This document shows positions 51,750-59,234 of a DNA stretch of 64,000 bases, piece by piece. Source of the DNA: Bacteroidia bacterium. GTDB taxonomy: Bacteria > Bacteroidota > Bacteroidia > Cytophagales > Cyclobacteriaceae. The stretch lies in NCBI GenBank assembly GCA_030432655.1, contig JAUILA010000001.1, positions 186,001 through 250,000 of the forward strand, given 5' to 3'. The position numbers were made by a program, and so were the translations under genes. Numbering within the stretch: position 1 is the first letter of the stretch; each line of letters starts with the position of its first letter. The notes below the pieces were generated by a model. The model was not told where the DNA came from. It did no database searches and worked only from the letters and a program-made list of their open reading frames with translations.

Positions 51750-52565
51750 ATGATGAAAAAAAGCAAGATCAGCACATTAAAGAACGGCCGTCAGAATCAT
51801 GCGGCATATACAGATGAGGACCACCTGGTTTGGCGTCTGTTGTTTGATAAACAGATGGAACAGCTTGGTAATCGCGCCTCGCTTCATTTTATGGAAGGGC
51901 TGAAAAAAACAGGATTCACCCGTGAAAATATACCGCATTTTGAAGAGGTCAATCGCCGTCTCATCAAGCTGACCGGCTGGCAGGTGGTGGCGGTGGAGGG
52001 TATTGTGGAGGACCGAGAATTCTTTGAATTGCTTTCGGAACGTAAATTTCCTGCAACCACCTGGTTACGATCACAGGATCAGCTGGAATACCTTGAAGAA
52101 CCTGATATGTTCCATGATGTATTTGCGCATGTTCCGCTTCTTTCCAATCCTGCCTTCGCAGATTTCCTCCAGCAGATAAGCCGGATAGCTTTGCGATATG
52201 CCGGCAACGAAGAAGCAATTGAACTGCTCTCCAGGGTGTACTGGTTCACGGTAGAATTCGGATTGATCCGGGAAAAGGGACAATTACGTATTTACGGAGC
52301 CGGAATCCTGTCATCCGCGGGCGAATCAACTTACTGCCTCGGACTTGATCCAATGCATTTTGAATTCGGCGTGGAGCAGATTCTCAATACCGGATATTGC
52401 AAAAGCGAATTTCAGGACAGGTACTTTATTATTGACAGTTTTGAAAAATTATTTGCCAGTACTGCGGAGATCAGTGAACTGATCGATACGATGATGAGTA
52501 AGCGGAAAATATTCGCCCCGGAAGAAATGAGTAAAAATGGACAGGATTTAGTACCTTCATGGTAG
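51750..52565 (+). CDS. phhA: Phenylalanine 4-monooxygenase (aromatic amino acid hydroxylase)
   Basis: 271 residues, single-domain bacterial type without an ACT domain. Iron ligands are the two His in DMFHDVFAHVPLL and the Glu in VYWFTVEFGLIRE; GAGILSSAGESTYCLG is the substrate/pterin region. It hydroxylates Phe to Tyr using Fe(II), tetrahydropterin and oxygen. It starts 16 bases after an attenuator terminator whose leader peptide is Tyr/Phe-rich, so expression likely responds to charged tRNA-Tyr or tRNA-Phe. In that setting it probably serves Tyr supply. Two ATG codons in tandem are possible starts. Confidence 0.93.
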   Translation: MMKKSKISTLKNGRQNHAAYTDEDHLVWRLLFDKQMEQLGNRASLHFMEGLKKTGFTRENIPHFEEVNRRLIKLTGWQVVAVEGIVEDREFFELLSERKFPATTWLRSQDQLEYLEEPDMFHDVFAHVPLLSNPAFADFLQQISRIALRYAGNEEAIELLSRVYWFTVEFGLIREKGQLRIYGAGILSSAGESTYCLGLDPMHFEFGVEQILNTGYCKSEFQDRYFIIDSFEKLFASTAEISELIDTMMSKRKIFAPEEMSKNGQDLVPSW

Positions 52566-52659
52566 CAGATCACAGATTGGTTTACCATGAAAATCAATCT
52601 CCGGTTGCTGCAACAAGCTGTATTTACACAACACATTACAACAGATTTACCCTGAAATA

Positions 52660-53310
52660 ATGGAGATAAAAGAATCATCGGTGAAGGAGAAAGTCAGGAA
52701 TACGATGAATAACCTGCATTTCGAAGACAGGTTGATCGAAGAGATTCTGACTGTTGGAAGGTTCAGGTCCTACGAAGCGGGCCGCACGGTCATTTCGCCC
52801 GGAGATCCGGTTAAGGAGATTCCGATGGTCATTGAGGGCACGTTGAATGTGATGCGGATCGATGACCAGGGCAACGAATTATTTCTTTATTTCCTGGAGG
52901 GAGGGGATACCTGTGCGATGTCTATCACCTGTTGCCTGGAGCACAAGCGAAGTGGTTTCCAGGTAGTGGCTGAAGAAGACAGCCTGGTTTGGTTTGTCCC
53001 TGTAACGCTTCTTGATCAGTGGGTATGCACCTACGCCTCTTTTCGCAAATTTGTCTTCGGATCATATCAGCAGCGGTTTGATGAAATGATGGATTCTATT
53101 GATAACATCGCCTTTAAACATATGGATGAGCGCCTTTATAGTTATCTTCTTGATAAAAAGCAATCATCCGGATCCTACACTATCCATAAAACCCATGAAG
53201 AAATTGCCCGGGCACTGAATACATCCCGGGTGGTAATTTCCCGCCTGTTAAAAAAACTGGAGCAGGAAGGTAAAATCGAACAACAGAGAAACCGAATTGA
53301 AATCCTCTGA
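52660..53310 (+). CDS. Crp/Fnr family transcription regulator with cysteine cluster
   Basis: 216 residues. A cyclic-nucleotide-binding-like domain (YEAGRTVISPGDPVKEIPMV, LFLYFLEGGDTCAMSITC) is followed by a long helix and a winged helix-turn-helix (THEEIARALNTSRVVISRLL, KKLEQEGKIEQ). Cys85, Cys91 and Cys92 lie in TCAMSITCC at the position where CRP contacts cAMP phosphate, and the usual RS pair for cAMP is absent. It may sense redox or sulfur species. The transporter gene overlaps its end by 14 bases. The next gene after that has a Crp/Fnr-type palindrome before it. Confidence 0.88.
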   Translation: MEIKESSVKEKVRNTMNNLHFEDRLIEEILTVGRFRSYEAGRTVISPGDPVKEIPMVIEGTLNVMRIDDQGNELFLYFLEGGDTCAMSITCCLEHKRSGFQVVAEEDSLVWFVPVTLLDQWVCTYASFRKFVFGSYQQRFDEMMDSIDNIAFKHMDERLYSYLLDKKQSSGSYTIHKTHEEIARALNTSRVVISRLLKKLEQEGKIEQQRNRIEIL

Positions 53311-54820
53311 GACGAAAGCCGGATCGGTCAATTATTTGTGGCTTGCAATCGGACTTCTCGTCAGTCTCAGCCTGGGGATTTTCACCGATCTTGAACCTGG
53401 TAATCCGCAGGTAACCTATACCGCTGCTGTAGCGCTGCTCATGGCTATTTGGTGGGTTTCAGAGGCATTACCTATGGGGATAACCAGCCTTCTCCCGGTA
53501 ATTCTTTTCCCACTGCTTGGAATCCTGGATGGAGGAACCACTTCCTCGGCCTATTTCAACTATATCATTTTCCTGTACGTCGGAGGTTTTATTATGGCGC
53601 TGGCGATGGAGAAGTTTGGTCTTCACCGAAGAATAGCGCTCAAAATCCTTTCGGTAATGGGAGGGAGTCCATTGCGGATCCTAATGGGTTTTATTATTGC
53701 CTCTTCCTTTCTTTCGATGTGGATTTCAAATACGGCTACTGCAATGATGATGCTTCCGATTGCTTTTTCCGTAATCGGTTCACTGGAAGAGGTCTATGGG
53801 GGTAATTCCGTCAGCAAATTTGGGATCGGACTCCTGCTGGCCATGGCGTATGCCTGTTCGATCGGCGGAATATCCACTCCTGTTGGCACGCCTCCCAACC
53901 TATCCTTCATGCGTATCTTTCAGATTATGTACCCGGAGGCACCCACGGTGGCATTCGGAGAATGGCTATTATTTGCCTTCCCGATCACCCTGATCATGCT
54001 GATTGCCGCGCTGTTTGTTATTTATTACCGTTACAGGCCCGGGAGAAGCCTGAAATCACTGCCCCCCGGCTTTTTCAGGCAGGAATATAAGAAACTTGGT
54101 GCCATGAGCCGGGAAGAACGGATTATCCTGGTTTTGTTCCTGGTCCTGGTGACTGCCTGGGTGTTCAGGAAGCCGCTGGCGATTGGCAGCTTTCAGATTC
54201 CCGGATGGAGCAGCTTATTCAATACGCCGGAATATATAAATGACGGCACGGTGGCTATCGCGGTGGCGTTTTTGTTGTTCATCATACCCGCCAGTAACGG
54301 TAAAGCGCTTATGGGGAAAAACGTTTTCATAAAGATCCCCTGGAACATCGTTTTTCTCTTTGGAGGAGGTTTCGCCCTGGCCCACGGTTTTGTTGATAGT
54401 GGTTTGTCGACCTTCATTGGCCGTCAGCTGGCATTTGCCGGCAATCTCAGTGAATTTCAGCTGATCGGGATATCAACATTCTCCATGTCCCTGCTGACTG
54501 AATTCACCTCCAATGCCGCCACCACAGAAATGATGCTGCCAATTGCTTCAGGCCTGGCATCAGAGATCAATGTGCATCCGCTGTTACTGATGGTGCCGGT
54601 GACTCTGGCCGGTTCCATGGCATTTATGTTTCCCATAGCCACCCCGCCAAATGCCATTGTATTCTCCAGTGAGAAAATCCATATGAAAGATATGTTCCTC
54701 ACCGGGATCACCCTGAACATGGTGGCGGTAATCATTATAACCATTTTCATGTTAGTATGGGGGAAGGTGGTATTTGAGATCGGGTCCGTTCTGCCATCCT
54801 GGGCCGCCGTACACCCCTGA
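53297..54820 (+). CDS. SLC13/DASS family anion transporter
   Basis: 507 residues from a TTG start overlapping the regulator gene. About 11-12 membrane helices. Two repeats carry the substrate motifs: SMWISNTATAMMMLPIAFS in the first half and TEFTSNAATTEMMLPIASG in the second, plus GGISTPVGTPPNLSFMRIF and FMFPIATPPNAIVFSS. This is the divalent anion:Na+ symporter family, which carries dicarboxylates, citrate or sulfate. Neighbouring sulfur genes make a sulfur oxyanion conceivable, but the substrate cannot be read from the sequence. Confidence 0.9.
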   Translation: MKSSETKAGSVNYLWLAIGLLVSLSLGIFTDLEPGNPQVTYTAAVALLMAIWWVSEALPMGITSLLPVILFPLLGILDGGTTSSAYFNYIIFLYVGGFIMALAMEKFGLHRRIALKILSVMGGSPLRILMGFIIASSFLSMWISNTATAMMMLPIAFSVIGSLEEVYGGNSVSKFGIGLLLAMAYACSIGGISTPVGTPPNLSFMRIFQIMYPEAPTVAFGEWLLFAFPITLIMLIAALFVIYYRYRPGRSLKSLPPGFFRQEYKKLGAMSREERIILVLFLVLVTAWVFRKPLAIGSFQIPGWSSLFNTPEYINDGTVAIAVAFLLFIIPASNGKALMGKNVFIKIPWNIVFLFGGGFALAHGFVDSGLSTFIGRQLAFAGNLSEFQLIGISTFSMSLLTEFTSNAATTEMMLPIASGLASEINVHPLLLMVPVTLAGSMAFMFPIATPPNAIVFSSEKIHMKDMFLTGITLNMVAVIIITIFMLVWGKVVFEIGSVLPSWAAVHP

Positions 54821-54836
54821 TGTAACATATGTTACA
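54821..54836 (+). promoter_or_regulatory. Perfect 16-bp palindrome, Crp/Fnr-type operator candidate
   Basis: TGTAACATATGTTACA is a perfect palindrome with TGTAA-N6-TTACA half sites, the arrangement expected for Crp/Fnr-family proteins. It begins right after the transporter stop codon. Its centre (54828.5) is about 41-42 bases upstream of the RNA start predicted from the first TAAAATTG at 54858-54865, the position used by class II Crp/Fnr activators. Confidence 0.65.
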
Positions 54837-54857
54837 AACTGACCGCCGCTATACCCG

Positions 54858-54876
54858 TAAAATTGTGGTAAAATTG
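54858..54876 (+). promoter_or_regulatory. Two tandem near-consensus -7 boxes before the persulfide dioxygenase gene
   Basis: TAAAATTG occurs at 54858-54865 and again at 54869-54876; each differs from TAnnTTTG at one position. No TTTG -33 box is present at the usual distance, consistent with an activator-dependent promoter. The choice between the two copies is uncertain. Confidence 0.4.
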
Positions 54877-54897
54877 ACAAAGGAAATCTGTAATAAT

Positions 54898-56247
54898 ATG
54901 GTTGTTAAACAATTCTTCGATGAGACACTGGCGCATAGCAGTTATGCCATTGCCAGTGCTGGTAAAGTTGCTTTGGTGGACCCTGCCCGGGACACCGCCC
55001 CGTATGAGGCTTTTGCCCGTGACAATGACGGCGAGATCGTCGCTGTATTTGAAACCCACCCGCATGCTGATTTTATCAGTTCGCATCGTGAATTTCAGGA
55101 AAAACTGGGTGCAAAGGTGTATATCCACCCGAAAGCAGGTGTGGCTTATGATTATTCTCCCCTGGAACACGGTGAAGAAGTGAAAATCGGGGGTGTGACA
55201 TTCCGTGCGTTGTTCACGCCCGGCCATTCTCCGGATCACAACAGTTACCTCCTGTTGGATGAGAACGGGGTGGAAAAAGCGGTTTTCACCGGTGATTCCC
55301 TGTTTATTGGCGACGTTGGAAGACCAGATCTGCGCGAAGGAGTTGGTAATATCCAGGCCAGCCGCCACGATCTGGCATCTATGATGTATGAGACCATCAC
55401 GAACATTTTTACCAAGCTGCCTGATGACGTTGTTGTTTATCCTGCACACGGGGCCGGGTCCCTTTGCGGGAAAAACCTGAGTGATGACCTGGAAAGCACC
55501 ATCGGCCGTGAAAAGGAAACCAACTGGGCGTTCCAGTTTGATGATGAACAAAAATTCATTGAAAGCTACCTGGAAGGACAAAGCTTTATCCCTAAGTATT
55601 TTCCATACGATGTGGACCTGAACCGTAAGGGTGCAGGCGCACTGGATACCGCGCTGGCCGGGGTCCCCCGACTTCATGGTAAAGCAGATATTAAGGAAGG
55701 TATTCAGATAATTGATGTTCGTCCTTCGGCACAGTTCAAAGCCGGGCATTATGCGGGCGCTATCAATATCCAGGCAGGTGAGAAAGAAAAATTTGAAACC
55801 TGGCTTGGCGCTATTGTAGCTCCGAATGAGTCGTATTACCTGGTTGCGGAGAATGAAACACAGCTGACTGAAGTGATCTTCCGGGCTGCTAAGATCGGAT
55901 ATGAAGCGCAACTGGCGGGCGGATTGGTGTATGACGGAGCAGGTGATGAGAAATCAGAAACGATTGACCTGGCGGAGTTCAAGGCTAATCCGGATGAATA
56001 CACCATTGTGGATATCCGGAACACGAGTGAAGTGAAAGGGAATGAGATTTTTGACGGGGCAATTAATCTTCCTTTGCATGAATTGCGTCAGCGCAGCGGG
56101 GAAGTTCCTGCTGGTAAGCCGGTGGTGGTTCACTGTGCCGGGGGATATCGTTCAGCTGCAGGAAGTTCTATTTTGGAGAATGCACTGCAGGTTCCGGTTT
56201 ATGACCTGAGCGAAGCGGTAAAAGAATTTCAGGAAGTCTCTGCCTAG
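54898..56247 (+). CDS. Persulfide dioxygenase-like metallo-hydrolase fused to two rhodanese domains
   Basis: 449 residues from the ATG at 54898. The metallo-beta-lactamase domain has ETHPHADFISSH (HxHxD), TPGHSPDHNSY, FTGDSLFIGDVGRPDL and VYPAHGAGSLCG, as in ETHE1/CstB-type persulfide dioxygenases. The first rhodanese domain (IIDVRPSAQFKAGHYAGA) lacks a catalytic Cys. The second (IVDIRNTSEVKGNEIFDGAI) keeps it in VVHCAGGYRSAAGSS. The fusion would oxidise sulfane sulfur to sulfite or thiosulfate. An in-frame ATG at 54829 lies inside the upstream palindrome and was not chosen. Confidence 0.9.
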   Translation: MVVKQFFDETLAHSSYAIASAGKVALVDPARDTAPYEAFARDNDGEIVAVFETHPHADFISSHREFQEKLGAKVYIHPKAGVAYDYSPLEHGEEVKIGGVTFRALFTPGHSPDHNSYLLLDENGVEKAVFTGDSLFIGDVGRPDLREGVGNIQASRHDLASMMYETITNIFTKLPDDVVVYPAHGAGSLCGKNLSDDLESTIGREKETNWAFQFDDEQKFIESYLEGQSFIPKYFPYDVDLNRKGAGALDTALAGVPRLHGKADIKEGIQIIDVRPSAQFKAGHYAGAINIQAGEKEKFETWLGAIVAPNESYYLVAENETQLTEVIFRAAKIGYEAQLAGGLVYDGAGDEKSETIDLAEFKANPDEYTIVDIRNTSEVKGNEIFDGAINLPLHELRQRSGEVPAGKPVVVHCAGGYRSAAGSSILENALQVPVYDLSEAVKEFQEVSA

Positions 56248-56933
56248 GAAATTTCCTTCAGGAACTCTTTTATTTTCCGGACGTGGCCAAAGAGCACGAA
56301 ATAATCACCTTCTTCAAGAACGGTTTCGGCATTGGCTACTCCATTTACGAAACTGTCTTTATGGATACCTCCAAGGAAATTGGCCTTGGAGGTTTCTTTT
56401 AAAGTTGTGAGTACCAGAATATTATGTTCCTGGAGAATTTTAATTTCCTTCAGGGATTTACCTGCCAAACCGGCGGGTATCTTTGCTTCCACGATATTGT
56501 AATCCCTCGTTATTTCATATGTGTCACGAACGCCGCCAAAGCTGAGCCTTTTGGCCAGGCGATCGGCTGATTGACGCTCCGGGTGCACAATTTCCTCGAT
56601 GCCCATGGCTTCCAGAACGGTTTCCTGGACGGGTGTTACGGCCCGGCTGATTATTCGTTTAGCGGTGTGCTGCTTGATGACAGCCGTTGACAGGATGGAT
56701 GCCCCTTCGTCTTCCCCGATACAGACTATACTCAGATCCGCTTCTTTGAGGGGGATGTTTTCAACAGCTTCCGTTAAAGTGCAATCAAGCTGGATAGTGA
56801 GGGTGATCTCATCTTTCAATGCATTGACCCGTTCTATATCCTTATCGATCCCAACTACTTCGTGACCCATTTCCGTCAGGCGCAGGGCCAGGGTGGTCCC
56901 GAAATTGCCCAATCCAATTACTATAACTTTCAT
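56244..56933 (-). CDS. Potassium channel/transporter regulatory subunit (KtrA/TrkA type)
   Basis: 229 residues. The RCK_N Rossmann domain has VIGLGNFGTTLALRLTEMGH and VVGIDKD; an RCK_C domain follows (EAKIPAGLAGKSLKEIKILQ, VLEEGDYFVLFGHVRKI). It is a cytoplasmic ring-forming subunit that binds NAD(H) or nucleotides and gates the membrane subunit. It lies 3 bases downstream of the membrane subunit gene and overlaps the convergent gene by 4 bases. Confidence 0.92.
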   Translation of the reverse strand: MKVIVIGLGNFGTTLALRLTEMGHEVVGIDKDIERVNALKDEITLTIQLDCTLTEAVENIPLKEADLSIVCIGEDEGASILSTAVIKQHTAKRIISRAVTPVQETVLEAMGIEEIVHPERQSADRLAKRLSFGGVRDTYEITRDYNIVEAKIPAGLAGKSLKEIKILQEHNILVLTTLKETSKANFLGGIHKDSFVNGVANAETVLEEGDYFVLFGHVRKIKEFLKEIS

Positions 56934-56936
56934 TCT

Positions 56937-58652
56937 TTAATTTATTAAAATGTCCTCTTTGGGATACCTGTATGAATAATTTACAACTTTTCTGAAAAGT
57001 GCCACCAGCAGGGTAAGTGTTCCCACCCGGCCGGTGAACATCATAAATATGATCACCATTTTTGACCCGGTCGACAAACCCGCAGTTATTCCAAGGCTGA
57101 GCCCAACTGTGCTGTAAGCGGAGAAACTTTCAAAAAAAATCTCCTTAAGGGTAAATCCCGGATCAAACATATTTATGAGCCCGGCGCCGGAAAAAATGAC
57201 GCCAAGTGATAATACAATGACAGCAAACGCCCGGCGGACCGATATGGAAGAAATTTCGCGCCGCATAATTTCAATACGTTCTTTTCCTTGTGCGAGGCTT
57301 ATGAAATTGCCAAATGCAACCGCCAGGGTGGTGGTCTTTATCCCGCCTCCAGTGGAGCCGGGCGAAGCGCCAACCCACATCAGAAAAATAGTTAACATAA
57401 TGGCGGGAGTAGTAAGGGTACCGGTATCGATAGTGTTAAAACCGGCCGTTCGCGGTGTTGCTGCCCCGAAAAATGCAGAAACAACCTTTCCGTACCAGGG
57501 CTTACCATCCAGGGTATTGTCCCATTCAAAGGCCAGGAAAAGTAAGGTGCCACTAATCAGCAATATGGCGGTAACGGTGATGATCAGGCGTGAGTTCAGG
57601 TTAATCAACCAGACCTGACGGGGCGTATCACGAATGAAGAGCCGTTTAAGTTTGTGTCTCAGGTATTTGAAAAGGTTGAAAATTAACGGAAAACCAAGGC
57701 CTCCGAGAATGAAAAGAAAGGCAATAAGGAAATGCAGGAAATACAGCTGGTCAAACCCTGGCTGGTTCAGGCTCTGACTTAGCGTGGAGAATCCGGCGTT
57801 GCAGAATGCGGAAATTGAATGAAAAATCGCAAAGAAAATGGTGTTAAAATCGATCAGCTCCCCTTTGGGAAGTAATGAATAAATAAGAACGGCACCGGCA
57901 AGTTCTATGATAAAGGTGACATAGATGATTTTGGTCAGGGTTCCAAGAACCGTTCCTATGTCATCCATATTAGTTATGTCGCGGATCAGGATCTGGTCGG
58001 CAAATGAAGAAGTGCCCTGGAAGAAAAAACTGAAAAAAGTGGTAAACGTCATGATGCCCAGTCCGCCCATCTGAATAAGCGTGATGATGATGACCTGTCC
58101 GAACTGGGTAAAATAGGAGCCGGTATCCACCACGATAAGACCCGTAACACACACTGCGCTGGTGGAAGTAAAGATGGCATCAATGAAAGATATTCCGGAA
58201 TAGGTTGCCTTCGGGAGCATCAGCGCAAATGTTCCAAGCAATATGATCAGCAAAAAACTTATGGCGAAGAGCAACGCGGGGTTGATTTTTCTTTTTGTGA
58301 ACTCGTGGACATTGGTTCCAAGCTCACGGATGAAAATGGCGATGGCACCCAGGTAGAGATAAATCGGGTGTTTGACATAATTGATCCACTCGAGGTTTAG
58401 TAACGTGAAAATTATGTATAACCCTACTAACGCATCAAACAATGTAGTGCGCAGATGCTGCTTTCTGTAGTATCGCGCATAGTATATGATCTTACAGATC
58501 AGAAATAGAAAAACCGTACTGACTTTAATGTATTCGAGAATTCGCAATGAGCGCTCAGAATGAGAATACCCGTATTCGGCAAAAAGCAGAAAGATGAGTA
58601 CAATACTAATCCACAGGGGCAAACGGATGGCAATCCATTTCAGGAATTTCAT
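56937..58652 (-). CDS. Potassium uptake membrane protein (KtrB/TrkH type)
   Basis: 571 residues. Four pore loops are visible: TSTSAVCVTGLIVVDTG, HSISAFCNAGFSTLS, AATPRTAGFNTIDTG and FSAYSTVGLSLGI, each with the single selectivity glycine of Trk/Ktr proteins. Extra N-terminal helices (to about residue 125) precede the channel core. It takes up K+ together with the KtrA-like protein encoded next. Its start overlaps the SRPBCC gene stop by 4 bases. Confidence 0.94.
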   Translation of the reverse strand: MKFLKWIAIRLPLWISIVLIFLLFAEYGYSHSERSLRILEYIKVSTVFLFLICKIIYYARYYRKQHLRTTLFDALVGLYIIFTLLNLEWINYVKHPIYLYLGAIAIFIRELGTNVHEFTKRKINPALLFAISFLLIILLGTFALMLPKATYSGISFIDAIFTSTSAVCVTGLIVVDTGSYFTQFGQVIIITLIQMGGLGIMTFTTFFSFFFQGTSSFADQILIRDITNMDDIGTVLGTLTKIIYVTFIIELAGAVLIYSLLPKGELIDFNTIFFAIFHSISAFCNAGFSTLSQSLNQPGFDQLYFLHFLIAFLFILGGLGFPLIFNLFKYLRHKLKRLFIRDTPRQVWLINLNSRLIITVTAILLISGTLLFLAFEWDNTLDGKPWYGKVVSAFFGAATPRTAGFNTIDTGTLTTPAIMLTIFLMWVGASPGSTGGGIKTTTLAVAFGNFISLAQGKERIEIMRREISSISVRRAFAVIVLSLGVIFSGAGLINMFDPGFTLKEIFFESFSAYSTVGLSLGITAGLSTGSKMVIIFMMFTGRVGTLTLLVALFRKVVNYSYRYPKEDILIN

Positions 58653-59086
58653 CGTTTTTCAAGTGATGATTTTAACCTGTCAAGGTCACCGTCCTGTCTT
58701 TTTTGAAACGGTTTTTTAAGGAGAGGTTTCAATACTTTGAAGCTGAATGCTTTCATACGGACCAGGCTGTCCATTTGTACCAGGGTAGTATTCTCCGCTT
58801 CGGTTCGCAAGCGCGTGGAGATTTGGTAGTCCATTGTCGGGTGCTCCAGCAGTATATCGATCGCATGAGGCGGACGGCTGTCTATGACTGTTTCTTTCAT
58901 TATGAATGGCTTGCCTCTTTCCATGTATGTATGCTTTGCCATGGAGCCTTTTTCAGCCGGTTTCCCTTCGATTACTTCGGTGGAAGTATATCCCTTCTGC
59001 CATTCCTGCATGGTTGAAGTGTCGTTAATAAATTCCCAGACCTCTTGTATCGGCCGGTCAATGATCACGCTGGATGATAATTTCAT
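58649..59086 (-). CDS. SRPBCC (START-like) family protein
   Basis: 145 residues. MKLSSSVIIDRPIQEVWEFI, WQKGYTSTEVIEGKPAEKGS, MVQMDSLVRMKAF-like C-terminal strands and a final basic helix (KPLLKKPFQKRQDGDLDRLK) match the SRPBCC/polyketide-cyclase fold, which binds hydrophobic ligands. The ligand is unknown. It is the first gene of the run with the potassium system; the link may only be transcriptional. Confidence 0.8.
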   Translation of the reverse strand: MKLSSSVIIDRPIQEVWEFINDTSTMQEWQKGYTSTEVIEGKPAEKGSMAKHTYMERGKPFIMKETVIDSRPPHAIDILLEHPTMDYQISTRLRTEAENTTLVQMDSLVRMKAFSFKVLKPLLKKPFQKRQDGDLDRLKSSLEKR

Positions 59087-59234
59087 ACACGTAAGTTAGT
59101 TAAAATGAGCATATCCTTCCCTGTCAGTTACCAGGAGTTGCAGGAAAGCTGTAATCAACAGCCGGAAACTGGAGGAGGATATTGTATTAACAGGATAAAC
59201 ATGAATTTGTATATTTAAAAAAACAGAGTTCTTT

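Noticed and set aside
52624-52640. TTACA half-sites before the Crp/Fnr gene as a second operator
   Set aside because: They are in direct, not inverted, orientation and there is no matching TGTAA partner, so autoregulation is not supported.
54829-54897. Upstream start for the persulfide dioxygenase gene
   Set aside because: The ATG lies within the 16-bp palindrome and the extra residues do not resemble the family N-terminus, which begins near MVVKQFFDE.
54832-55911. 359-codon open frame on the minus strand inside the persulfide dioxygenase gene
   Set aside because: The plus-strand frame has complete metallo-hydrolase motifs; the antisense frame shows no recognisable domain and is a codon-bias shadow.
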